The position numbers and the translations under genes are program-made. A model generated the notes under the pieces. It did not search any database. It was given only the letters and a program-made list of their open reading frames with translations, and was not told the origin of the DNA. DNA of 9,084 nucleotides from an uncultured Lachnospiraceae bacterium. GTDB taxonomy: Bacteria > Bacillota > Clostridia > Lachnospirales > Lachnospiraceae. Below are positions 1 to 6,658 of the stretch, in pieces (position 1 is the first letter of the stretch; every line of letters begins with the position of its first letter). The stretch covers positions 1 through 9,084 of the forward strand of contig CANQEC010000088.1 of NCBI GenBank assembly GCA_947594335.1, read 5' to 3'.

Positions 1-1
1 T

Positions 2-424
2 ACGCTGATCGAGTCTTCCCAACCGTCCCCCGGAGCCCTCGAGACGGTGAAAGAGTTAAAGGAGCGGGGACTTCGGATCGGGATCGGGACGGATATGACC
101 GCACGGGTGCAGTTCCGGAAGCTTGAATTTCTCGGACTGCTCCCCTGTATTGATTTTCTTGTGTCGAGCGAGGAGGCCGGCGCGGAGAAACCGGATCCGG
201 CTTTGTTCGCCCGCTGCGTGGAGAAAGCCGGCTGCGCTAAAGAGGAATGCCTGTTTGTCGGAGACAATCTGAAAAAGGATGTTCTGGGGGCGATGAATGC
301 CGGGCTGAAGGCTGTGTGGTATTGCCCGCAGGGATACCGTAAGGAGGATGTGCCGCAGATCACGGATCTGACACAGCTTCTGAGGATCACGGATCCGGAT
401 TTTGTTGAATTGCCGCGTGTGTAA
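2..424 (+). CDS. HAD-superfamily (subfamily IA-like) phosphatase, 3' part only
   Basis: The reading frame is open to the left edge, so the true start, the catalytic first Asp motif (DxD) and the cap domain lie outside the window; 140 residues are visible. A GTG at 47 could open a shorter frame, but homology-like sequence continues upstream of it (SPGALETVKELKERG, the usual helix before motif II). The visible Rossmann-fold half has the later HAD motifs: motif II Thr in the GIGTDMTAR strand, motif III Lys in GAEKPDPALF, and the motif IV acidic pair in FVGDNLKKDVLGAMNAG. Family members hydrolyse small phosphomonoesters in the cytoplasm, often sugar phosphates or nucleotides; the substrate cannot be read from this part. 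The gene ends 23 nt before a DeoR-family regulator on the same strand, which suggests one transcript and perhaps a phosphorylated sugar substrate (inference). Confidence 0.9.
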   Translation, partial: TLIESSQPSPGALETVKELKERGLRIGIGTDMTARVQFRKLEFLGLLPCIDFLVSSEEAGAEKPDPALFARCVEKAGCAKEECLFVGDNLKKDVLGAMNAGLKAVWYCPQGYRKEDVPQITDLTQLLRITDPDFVELPRV

Positions 425-447
425 TGAGATAAAGGAGTAATACTGTA

Positions 448-1227
448 ATGAAGAACAACCGAAAAGCTGTCGATGACCGCCAGCTGCAGATTTTAAATAT
501 GGTCCGTGAGCGCGGAGAGGCGAAGGTGGAAGATCTGGCCAGACTGTTTCAGATTTCTCAGATGACTGTGCGGCGTGACCTTCAGCACCTGGAAAAGGAG
601 AAGCTGCTTGCGCGCACGCATGGGGGCGCGGTCTCGCTCACGAAAGCCAGCCTGCTGCTTTCACAGGATGAAAAGACGGCCCTGTGCAGGGACAGGATAT
701 CGGAATACGCGTCGAGGTTTGTCGATGACGGGGATACACTGTTCATCAACGGGAGCCGCACCGCTCTGAATATGCTCAATTATGTGGAGGGCAGGAGAGT
801 GACGGTGTATACGAACAACTGCTGGGGTATGGGAGTTCGGTATCCGGATGAGGTGTCGATCTATTTCACCGGCGGCGAGGTCCGCAATAATGTAATGGTC
901 GGTGAATATGTGATGAGAAATCTGCTTTCGATGACTGCGGACAAGACATTTATCGGCTGCGCGGCTGTCTACGACGACGGAGAGTTCCGGTACGATATTC
1001 CCACAGAGATCGGAATTAATGAGGCGATGATCAGCAGGACGACAAAAGCCCTGTATATCCTGGCCGATCACACGAAGATCAAAAAGAGGGAGGCGCAGGA
1101 AAACTCCTACGGAAGCTGTGCCTACGATCAGCCCTGTACGCTGATCACGGATGATAACGCGAACATGTCGGTTGTTGAGAGACTGAGAAGGTATGGGATC
1201 AATGTGATCATGGTTCCTACCAGATAA
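448..1227 (+). CDS. DeoR-family transcriptional regulator
   Basis: The product is 259 residues, the normal size for the family. Residues about 10-62 form the N-terminal winged helix-turn-helix: RQLQILNMVRERG, then the helix-turn-helix around 27-48 with SQMTVRRDLQHLE, ending in the ARTHGGAV wing typical of DeoR proteins. Residues about 75-240 form the sensor domain, a sugar-isomerase-like fold that binds phosphorylated sugars in known members. Recognisable blocks are DGDTLFINGSRTALNM, YTNN, FTGGEVRNNVMVGE, DKTFIGCAAV and ILADHTKIKK. The start is set by AAAGGAG at 431-437, 10 nt upstream of ATG. Known DeoR proteins repress nearby sugar-use genes until a sugar phosphate binds; the adjacent HAD phosphatase gene could be a target or a partner (inference). 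The sensor segment GSRTAL departs from the common GTT-type segment, so ligand choice is unclear. Specific target genes are not visible. Confidence 0.93.
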   Translation: MKNNRKAVDDRQLQILNMVRERGEAKVEDLARLFQISQMTVRRDLQHLEKEKLLARTHGGAVSLTKASLLLSQDEKTALCRDRISEYASRFVDDGDTLFINGSRTALNMLNYVEGRRVTVYTNNCWGMGVRYPDEVSIYFTGGEVRNNVMVGEYVMRNLLSMTADKTFIGCAAVYDDGEFRYDIPTEIGINEAMISRTTKALYILADHTKIKKREAQENSYGSCAYDQPCTLITDDNANMSVVERLRRYGINVIMVPTR

Positions 1228-1293
1228 CCCAGAAAGAATCAGCCTGTCCCGTCTGCGGGCAGGAATGTTTAAGAAGAGGAGCGCTGTATTATT

Positions 1294-2115
1294 ATGACAG
1301 ATTTTTCCCAGCTGTTTATGTACATTCCGGGAATTATTATCTTTCTGGTCGGTTCAGGGCAGGTGAGGCGGTGGCTTCGCGTGCATCGAAGCGGGTACTG
1401 CGTCGATGTCAATGTGGTCAGCTGCAGCCATGTGGTAAAGAAAGACAAGAAGGACCGGGAGGTTTACAATTATTATAATGTGACAGTGGAATACAGGAAT
1501 CCGGAGACGAACCATACGGAACGCCAGGCCATAAAATCCCCGACGGAGTTTGCCGTGGGACAGCAGATCCGGATGTTCCGGGACAAGGACAGCGAGAAGA
1601 ACGCGCTGACGGAAGATGAGGGCGAGTTCCTGTTTCATCCGTGGGTGACGATGATCGGAGGAGCGCTTCTGATTATTCTTGCGCTCATGGAAAATCAGGG
1701 GCGCGAGGTGGAAGCGATGCTCTGCCTGGCAATTATATTTGTCGGAGCAGGCGCGGATCTGCTTGTAAACTATTTTTCCCTGAAGCGGCGCGGGCTGCAG
1801 GAAATTACGGCCGAGATCACGGATATCTATACGCGCCAGATCTCCAAAGAATCGAAGATCCTGAAAGGAGCAAAATTTACCTATTATCCGATTGTCCGGT
1901 ATGAGCTGGACGGCAGGCCGAATATCCGCCGCTGCAATATCAACTCGAGCGGCCAGAATACTTTCAAAAAAGGCGATACCATGAAGCTCTGGTATGATCC
2001 CGGAACCCGGGCCGTGCTGGAGAAGCATGCCAGGCCGGGGGTGGCTGTGGCCGGCGTCATTCTGACGGTGATCGGCCTGCTCGCGGGGCTGAGTATCCTG
2101 TCGGTTGTACTGTGA
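1294..2115 (+). CDS. DUF3592-type membrane protein, internally duplicated
   Basis: The product is 273 residues with predicted membrane helices at about 6-22, 116-132, 139-161 and 249-271. Between them lie two soluble, beta-rich segments, about 36-110 and 171-245, that resemble each other in plan: a V/I-x-A/V strand start, a YY-containing strand (YNYYNVTVEYRNP and FTYYPIVRYELDG), then a short KGD- or VGQ-type turn leading to an RMFRD or KLWYDPG strand. This matches the layout I associate with DUF3592 proteins, whose function is unknown. No signal peptidase site, catalytic motif or metal site was seen. The start ATG follows AGAGGAG at 1275-1281, 12 nt upstream. It lies 66 nt after the DeoR gene, so it may be on the same transcript or have its own promoter; no clear promoter was found in that gap. 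The family call is from recall of the pattern. Confidence 0.78.
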   Translation: MTDFSQLFMYIPGIIIFLVGSGQVRRWLRVHRSGYCVDVNVVSCSHVVKKDKKDREVYNYYNVTVEYRNPETNHTERQAIKSPTEFAVGQQIRMFRDKDSEKNALTEDEGEFLFHPWVTMIGGALLIILALMENQGREVEAMLCLAIIFVGAGADLLVNYFSLKRRGLQEITAEITDIYTRQISKESKILKGAKFTYYPIVRYELDGRPNIRRCNINSSGQNTFKKGDTMKLWYDPGTRAVLEKHARPGVAVAGVILTVIGLLAGLSILSVVL

Positions 2116-2258
2116 TCTTTCCAAAGCGCTGCCCAAAAGAGAGAGACAGACGAAAGGCCGGCGTACATGGTTTTGGAGCGCTTCCTAAAGAAAGAAGCGT
2201 TCAGAGAGGCGCACACGTGACTGCGCCGAAAGAGGCCGGGCCGCCGCATGACTGCGGA
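2116..2258. other. Convergent intergenic region with imperfect inverted repeats
   Basis: These 143 nt lie between the stops of two converging genes and hold no gene I can support. A long imperfect inverted repeat pairs 2124-2130 plus 2133-2138 with 2171-2183 (13 pairs, a 2-nt bulge, loop of about 32 nt). A competing hairpin on the + strand pairs 2176-2184 with 2194-2202 (9 pairs including one G-U, 9-nt loop). A third small stem pairs 2244-2248 with 2253-2257. None is followed by a clear run of T on either strand, so I do not call an intrinsic terminator, although the position is where both transcripts should end. Confidence 0.5.
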
Positions 2259-3338
2259 TCAGGGCTCCGCCCCCTCAAGCGTAAATACAAATTCCGTTCC
2301 GACGCCTTCTGTGCTGACCACATTAATATTTTGGTCGTGGGCGCGGATAATCTCCTTTACGATGGACAGGCCAAGGCCTGTCCCCTTTTTGTCACGTCCG
2401 CGCGAGGAATCAGTCTTGTAAAAACGGTCCCAGATTTTCGGGAGATTTTCGCGGGAGATGCCGTCCCCGTGGTCCTTGATCGAAACGTACACCCGCCTGT
2501 ACTGGCTGATGACCTCGATCCGGATCAGGGAACCGTTTTCGCTGAACTTGATGGCGTTGTCGATCAGATTGTAGAGGACCTGCTGTATTTTTGAGAGGTC
2601 GGCCCTTACGTGGATCGCGGGAGAGGCGAAAGCGGTTTCGATGGGAATATTTTTCTGACGGCTGATTACCTCGAAGGAGGCGACGCTGTCCTGCACCACC
2701 TGCACGATGTCGAAGACCGTAAAGTCCAGGTATACGCCGCGGTCGTCGAAGGTATTGAGCGTCAGCAGGCCTTCGGTGAGCTTGTTGAGGCGCTCCGTCT
2801 CCCCGAGGACGATTCCCAGGTATTTGTTCTGCTGCTCCGGCGGGATCGTCCCGTCAAGCATGGCCTCCACGTATCCTTTGATGGAAGTCAGGGGCGAGCG
2901 GAAATCGTGGGAAACGTTGGAGATGAACTGTCTCTGGTATTTTCCCGAGTTGCAGACAGCCTCGTGAAGATAATTGAGCGAGGCGCTCAGGTTTCCGAGC
3001 TCGTCGTCTGCGCTGTAGGAGATCGGATCGCCCTCATCGTTGAACGTGTACATGGAGGCCGCCATGATGATCCTGCTCAGCGGGCGGTAGATGTGCAGCC
3101 GAAAGACAAACAGCGGGATGAGGGAGAACAGCGCCACGATGATAAAAAGAATGTGGCAGGTGTTCTGGATCGCGATCGAGACGGAGGAAAGGTACTGCCG
3201 GTATTCCTCAGTATCCGAGACGATGTACAGGTAGTGCCGCAGAAGCTTTGGGGTCATGAAATAGACCGCGGCGTATGCGGCACAGAAAAAGACCAGATAG
3301 GACAGCAGGAACGACATATACAAACGTTTTTTCATCAT
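2259..3338 (-). CDS. Membrane sensor histidine kinase (two-component system)
   Basis: I chose the ATG at 3338-3336, giving 359 residues. It overlaps the regulator stop as ATGA and sits 7 nt after a GAGG ribosome binding site. The next ATG, at 3335-3333, is also possible; a frame 11 codons longer lacks support. Order of parts: membrane helix about 7-28, short outside loop about 29-56, membrane helix about 59-80, HAMP linker about 81-130, dimerisation helix with phospho-acceptor His144 in SNVSHDFRSPLTS, then the ATPase domain. That domain has the N box Asn257 and Asn261 (LYNLIDNAIKFS), the G1 box DHGDG at 289-293, an F-box Phe306 (WDRFYKTD) and the G2 box GTGLGLS from 319. All catalytic elements are present, so it should autophosphorylate and pass phosphate to the regulator encoded just upstream. 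The outside loop of only about 30 residues argues against a large ligand-binding domain; the signal is unknown. Confidence 0.95.
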   Translation of the reverse strand: MMKKRLYMSFLLSYLVFFCAAYAAVYFMTPKLLRHYLYIVSDTEEYRQYLSSVSIAIQNTCHILFIIVALFSLIPLFVFRLHIYRPLSRIIMAASMYTFNDEGDPISYSADDELGNLSASLNYLHEAVCNSGKYQRQFISNVSHDFRSPLTSIKGYVEAMLDGTIPPEQQNKYLGIVLGETERLNKLTEGLLTLNTFDDRGVYLDFTVFDIVQVVQDSVASFEVISRQKNIPIETAFASPAIHVRADLSKIQQVLYNLIDNAIKFSENGSLIRIEVISQYRRVYVSIKDHGDGISRENLPKIWDRFYKTDSSRGRDKKGTGLGLSIVKEIIRAHDQNINVVSTEGVGTEFVFTLEGAEP

Positions 3339-4036
3339 AGCCTGACCTCGAATTTGTAGCCGATTCCCCATACGGTTGAGATGGACCAGCGGTCATGATC
3401 CTTGATTTTTTCGCGGATGCGCTTGATGTGGACATCGACTGTCCGCGTATCCCCGATGTACTCGTATCCCCAGATGTGATCCAGCAGCTGTTCGCGCGTG
3501 AACACCTGGTTGGGGGAGGAAGCGAGAAAATACAGAAGCTCCAGTTCCTTCGGGGGCATCTCAACAGTTTTCCCCCTGTAGATTACGGAGTAATTTGTCA
3601 GGTTGATCGTCAGATCCTCATATTCGACAAATTTGGCAGGCTTTTTGGTCAGTGCCGCAGGAGCGGCCTGATAGCGGCGCAGCACGGCTTTGACCCGGGC
3701 GACCAGCTCTTTGGAATCGAAGGGTTTGATGATGTAGTCGTCCGCCCCGAGCTCCAGCCCCAGCACCTTGTCGAAAACTTCGCCCTTGGCGGAGAGCATG
3801 ATGATCGGAACGGAGGAGCGCTGGCGGATTTCACGGCAGACCTGATAGCCGTCCATGCCGGGCAGCATCAGGTCAAGCAGGATCAGGTTGGGAGCGAACA
3901 GCTCAAACTGCCGCAGAGCCTCCTCGCCGTCTCCGACCATCTTTGTGTCGTAAAATTCCTTTGTGAGGTAGAGCGAGATTAATTCGCAGATGTTTTCGTC
4001 GTCATCCACGATCAGTATTTTCTGTCTTGCAGCCAT
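3335..4036 (-). CDS. OmpR/PhoB-type response regulator
   Basis: The product is 233 residues, full length for the family. The receiver domain (about 5-120) has the acidic pocket DDD at 11-13, phospho-acceptor Asp55 in LILLDLMLPGMDGY, the switch Ser82 in IIMLSAKGE and the conserved Lys104 in YIIKPF. The winged-helix DNA-binding domain (about 135-231) shows PPKELELLYFLA, FTREQLLDHIWGY, a recognition helix around 197-211 (TRTVDVHIKRIREKI) and the wing WGIGYKFE. The gene is 14 nt downstream of the mutS2 stop; its ribosome binding site AAAGGGG (4052-4046) overlaps the mutS2 TAA. The kinase start overlaps its stop, so the pair should be translationally coupled. It probably activates or represses transcription when phosphorylated by the neighbouring kinase; target genes are not visible. 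It is not assigned to a named system such as PhoPR or VanRS because sequence alone does not decide this. Confidence 0.96.
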   Translation of the reverse strand: MAARQKILIVDDDENICELISLYLTKEFYDTKMVGDGEEALRQFELFAPNLILLDLMLPGMDGYQVCREIRQRSSVPIIMLSAKGEVFDKVLGLELGADDYIIKPFDSKELVARVKAVLRRYQAAPAALTKKPAKFVEYEDLTINLTNYSVIYRGKTVEMPPKELELLYFLASSPNQVFTREQLLDHIWGYEYIGDTRTVDVHIKRIREKIKDHDRWSISTVWGIGYKFEVRL

Positions 4037-4050
4037 ATAAAAAATCCCCT

Positions 4051-6435
4051 TTATCCTTTAAAAGTCACGATTGTTACTCCGGCGTCCCCTTCTCCGAATT
4101 CCCCGAGACGGTAGGATTCCACATGCTTCTGCCTGCGCAGATACTGGTGGACGGCTTTGCGCAGCGCTCCCGTGCCTTTGCCGTGAACAATGCGCACGCT
4201 CGGGATATGTGCCAGATATGCGTCGTCGAGATACTTGTCAAGCTCCACGAGGGCCTCGTCCGTCGTTTTTCCGAGCAGGTTGAGTTCCGTGCCGACGGAG
4301 AAGGATTTGGACATTTTGATTTTGCTTCCGCCTGCTTCGCGGCGCGGGAACGAGCCGGCTGATTCGGATTCGTCGGAAATCTTCTCAAGATCCTTCAGAT
4401 TGACCTGTGAGCGCAGGATGCCCATCTGGACAAAGAGGTTGCCCTTTGCGTCCGGGAGCGTGCTCACGGTGCCCTTGAGGTTCATGCTGAGGACGCGGAC
4501 GCTGTCGCCGACGCGCAGTTCCCTGCCGGTGAGCGCTTTTTTGGGCTTTTTGGCGGCTTTTGTTCCGGAAGTCTTGTCAAGAGAAGACATCTTCTCGCGC
4601 AGCTTTGTGCGTTCGCGCTCCATTTCTCTGGAGGCGTCAGAGGAGCTGCCGAGCCGGTTGTATTTTTTGATCGTCTCATCCGCGTATTCCTTGGCTTCCT
4701 CAAGAATGTGCCGTGCTTCCTCGCGGGCTTTCTGAAGAATGGCCTCCCGGCTGTTTTCAAGCTTGTCCTCCTTGCGCTCGAGGCGCTGCTTCAGCTGGGA
4801 GATTTCCTGCTTATAGCGGCCGATCTCCTCGCGCTCCTTTTCGATCGTTACGCGGCTGTTCTCAAGGTCCGCGATGACGTCCTCAAAGCTCTCGTCTTCC
4901 TGGCTGATGCGGCCTTTCGCTTCCTCTATTATATAGTCCGGAAGACCGAGCTTCTCAGAGATCGCGAAAGCGTTGCTCTTTCCGGGGACTCCGATCAGCA
5001 GACGGTAGGTCGGACGGAGCGTATCCACGTTGAATTCGCAGCAGCCGTTCTCAACGCCGGGAGTGGACAGCGCGAATACTTTCAGTTCGCTGTAGTGCGT
5101 TGTGGCGATCGTGCGGATCCCCTGCCGGTGCAGATTGGCGAGGATCGCGATCGCGAGGGCGGCGCCTTCGGTCGGATCGGTGCCGGCGCCGAGCTCGTCA
5201 AAGAGTATGAGCGATTTCTCATCGGCATGTTCCCAGAATGAGACGATGTTCGTCATATGGGAGGAGAACGTACTCAGGCTCTGCTCGATGCTCTGCTCGT
5301 CCCCGATGTCCGCGAACACTTCCGTAAATACGGCAAGCTCCGAATGGTCGAGCGCCGGAATGTGGAGTCCGGCCTGGCCCATCAGCGTAAACAGGCCGAC
5401 CGTCTTTAAGGAGACGGTTTTTCCTCCTGTGTTGGGTCCGGAGATCACAAGCAGCGTGAAATCCTCCCCGAGCCGGATATCCACCGGGACGACGCGCTTC
5501 GGGTCGAGGAGCGGGTGGCGTCCCTTGCGGATGCGGATGCGCCCCTGCGTGTTGAACAGCGGCTCGGAACCGTTGTAGGAGAGAGAAAGCTTTGCCCGCG
5601 CAAAGATGAAATCCAGCTCCTTCATCATCATAATATCAAGCGAGAGAGGTTCGGAATCATCGGCGACCCGCGTGCTGAGCGCGGCGAGAACCGCCTCGAT
5701 TTCCTTCTCCTCCCGCAGCTCCAGCTCGCGGAGATCATTGTTCAGTTTTACGACGGCCATCGGCTCCACAAAGACCGTCGAGCCGCTCGAAGACTGGTCG
5801 TGGATCATGCCGGGCACCTGGCTGCGGTGCTCCGCCTTGACCGGCACGCAGTACCGGCCGTTCCGCTGCGTGATGACGGCGTCCTGCAGATAGATCCGCG
5901 AGCTGCCTGTCAAAAGCGAGGAGAGCTGGGTTTTGATCCGGTCGTTTGTCACCTTCATCTGGCGGCGGACCTGGCGCAGCCCGGGACTTGCGTCGTCGCT
6001 GATCTCATCCTCCGAGAGGATGCACCGCCGTATCTCGGAGACGATCGGAGTGAGCGGCTGCAGCGACGCGAACATGGGAGTCAGGGAATCCTCCGGCTCC
6101 GCGTCGTTGACCGGCCGCGACCAGTTTTTCACGCGCAGGCATGTCTCCAGGATCCTGCACACGCGCAGAAGCTCCTCGATATTGAGCGAGCTGCCGATCT
6201 CCAGCCTTTTTAAGGACATGCGGATATCGCTGACGCCTGAGAACGAGACATTCCCCTTGCGCAGAAGCCGTCCGACCGCGTCCGAGGTCTCTTTTTGCAT
6301 CCGCCGGATCTCGTTGATTTCCGTGGAGGGAACCAGGTCCCGGCACAGCGCTTTTCCCGGCTCGCATCCCGCAAATTCGGTCAGCTTCTGTATGATTTTA
6401 TGATATTCCAGTACCTGCAGTGCTTTTTCGTTCAT
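4051..6435 (-). CDS. mutS2: MutS2: Smr-domain MutS homologue, ATPase/nuclease-family protein
   Basis: The start ATG at 6435-6433 (MNEKALQVLEYHKII) gives 794 residues, the usual MutS2 length, and follows AGGAG by 8 nt. An in-frame ATG at 6552 would add 39 residues of unrelated sequence running through the promoter. Order of parts: core/clamp helices (about 1-300); ATPase with Walker A GPNTGGKTV (333-341), Walker B LILFDELGAG (409-418, Asp413 and Glu414) and the TTHYSELK switch (445-452); a charged coiled coil (about 505-595); a KOW-like segment (about 640-680); and a C-terminal Smr domain (about 718-794) with HGKGTGALRKAV. The N-terminal mismatch-binding domain of MutS is absent, as expected for MutS2. 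Family members suppress recombination in some species, and in Bacillus subtilis MutS2 acts on collided ribosomes. The Smr signature LDLRG reads LNLLG here (718-722), which may weaken nuclease activity. It is the first gene of a unit with the two-component system. Confidence 0.97.
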   Translation of the reverse strand: MNEKALQVLEYHKIIQKLTEFAGCEPGKALCRDLVPSTEINEIRRMQKETSDAVGRLLRKGNVSFSGVSDIRMSLKRLEIGSSLNIEELLRVCRILETCLRVKNWSRPVNDAEPEDSLTPMFASLQPLTPIVSEIRRCILSEDEISDDASPGLRQVRRQMKVTNDRIKTQLSSLLTGSSRIYLQDAVITQRNGRYCVPVKAEHRSQVPGMIHDQSSSGSTVFVEPMAVVKLNNDLRELELREEKEIEAVLAALSTRVADDSEPLSLDIMMMKELDFIFARAKLSLSYNGSEPLFNTQGRIRIRKGRHPLLDPKRVVPVDIRLGEDFTLLVISGPNTGGKTVSLKTVGLFTLMGQAGLHIPALDHSELAVFTEVFADIGDEQSIEQSLSTFSSHMTNIVSFWEHADEKSLILFDELGAGTDPTEGAALAIAILANLHRQGIRTIATTHYSELKVFALSTPGVENGCCEFNVDTLRPTYRLLIGVPGKSNAFAISEKLGLPDYIIEEAKGRISQEDESFEDVIADLENSRVTIEKEREEIGRYKQEISQLKQRLERKEDKLENSREAILQKAREEARHILEEAKEYADETIKKYNRLGSSSDASREMERERTKLREKMSSLDKTSGTKAAKKPKKALTGRELRVGDSVRVLSMNLKGTVSTLPDAKGNLFVQMGILRSQVNLKDLEKISDESESAGSFPRREAGGSKIKMSKSFSVGTELNLLGKTTDEALVELDKYLDDAYLAHIPSVRIVHGKGTGALRKAVHQYLRRQKHVESYRLGEFGEGDAGVTIVTFKG

Positions 6436-6443
6436 AAGTTGGT

Positions 6444-6448
6444 CTCCT
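6444..6448 (-). promoter_or_regulatory. mutS2 ribosome binding site (decides the start)
   Basis: AGGAG on the minus strand lies 8 nt before the ATG at 6435-6433. It fixes the mutS2 start at MNEKALQ rather than at the in-frame ATG 39 codons upstream, which would place the promoter -10 box inside the coding region. Confidence 0.88.
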
Positions 6449-6452
6449 GAAG

Positions 6453-6472
6453 TTTCCGCACGGATGCGGAAA
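6453..6472. repeat. 8-bp perfect inverted repeat next to the mutS2 promoter
   Basis: TTTCCGCA (6453-6460) and TGCGGAAA (6465-6472) form a perfect 8-bp inverted repeat around a 4-nt centre. It starts 3 nt downstream of the mutS2 -10 box and covers the predicted transcription start (about 6469). Because the start would fall inside one arm, the element may work as a DNA operator rather than as an RNA hairpin; if transcription begins a few bases earlier, it would be a 5'-end hairpin just before the ribosome binding site. No regulator is identified. Confidence 0.6.
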
Positions 6473-6475
6473 AGT

Positions 6476-6481
6476 ATTATA
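6476..6481 (-). promoter_or_regulatory. Probable mutS2 promoter -10 box
   Basis: On the minus strand the hexamer is a perfect TATAAT, 40 nt upstream of the mutS2 ATG. No good -35 box stands at 16-18 nt; the nearest is a weak TTGTGG at about 15 nt. The promoter may therefore be weak or need an activator. Predicted transcription start is about 6469, giving a leader of about 33 nt. The two-component genes downstream probably share this promoter. Confidence 0.6.
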
Positions 6482-6545
6482 ATGAATTTTAGATTACCAC
6501 AAAGGAAAGATACGCGCAAGCCAAAATCATGGTGTGAATTTTTCC

Positions 6546-6574
6546 TTGACACTCACTGGAAAAAGTTGTATAGT
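6546..6574 (+). promoter_or_regulatory. rpoB promoter (sigma-A type)
   Basis: The -35 box TTGACA (6546-6551) is perfect; the -10 box TATAGT (6569-6574) has five of six consensus bases; the spacer is the ideal 17 nt. This suggests a strong housekeeping promoter. Transcription should start at about 6581, giving a leader of about 86 nt before the rpoB ATG. It faces away from the mutS2 promoter, whose -10 box lies 64 nt to the left. Confidence 0.88.
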
Positions 6575-6580
6575 GTAAGT

Positions 6581-6594
6581 TGCACTATTGTGCA
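6581..6594 (+). other. Small hairpin at the predicted rpoB transcript 5' end
   Basis: TGCAC (6581-6585) pairs with GTGCA (6590-6594) across a 4-nt TATT loop. It coincides with the predicted transcription start, so it could be a 5'-end stem protecting the rpoB mRNA. Five base pairs is short and could be chance. Confidence 0.4.
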
Positions 6595-6596
6595 GA

Positions 6597-6625
6597 AAGT
6601 ATGCCCAAGGCAGAAGTATGCCCAA
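6597..6625 (+). repeat. 12-nt direct repeat with 17-nt period in the rpoB leader
   Basis: AAGTATGCCCAA occurs at 6597-6608 and again, perfectly, at 6614-6625. Similarity extends to the left: each copy is preceded by GCAG or GCAGA, making near-tandem units of about 17-18 nt. Partial further GCAG motifs follow at 6634-6645. The repeat lies wholly within the untranslated leader, between the predicted transcription start and the ribosome binding site. Confidence 0.75.
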
Positions 6626-6651
6626 AAGTTGACGCAGACTGCAGAAAGAAC

Positions 6652-6658
6652 AGAGGTG
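6652..6658 (+). promoter_or_regulatory. rpoB ribosome binding site
   Basis: AGAGGTG lies 8 nt before the ATG at 6667-6669. It supports this start over the in-frame ATG 16 codons later, which has no comparable site. Confidence 0.85.

Noticed and set aside
1243..1263. Hairpin between the DeoR and DUF3592 genes as a terminator
   Set aside because: The stem is only about 7 bp with a G-U pair, and it is followed by AATGTTT rather than a T-run. It might reduce read-through but is not a supported terminator.
2112..2594. A 160-codon plus-strand frame starting at the end of the DUF3592 gene
   Set aside because: Most of it is antisense to the kinase ATPase domain, whose motifs are clear; the remainder is the low-complexity convergent gap.
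6436..6552. Upstream extension of mutS2 by 39 codons
   Set aside because: The added residues look non-coding, run through the TATAAT box, and the downstream ATG has a good AGGAG site and matches the usual family N-terminus.
6628..6633. A second -35-like TTGACG in the rpoB leader
   Set aside because: No -10 box stands at a suitable distance; the following sequence is the ribosome binding site and the rpoB start.
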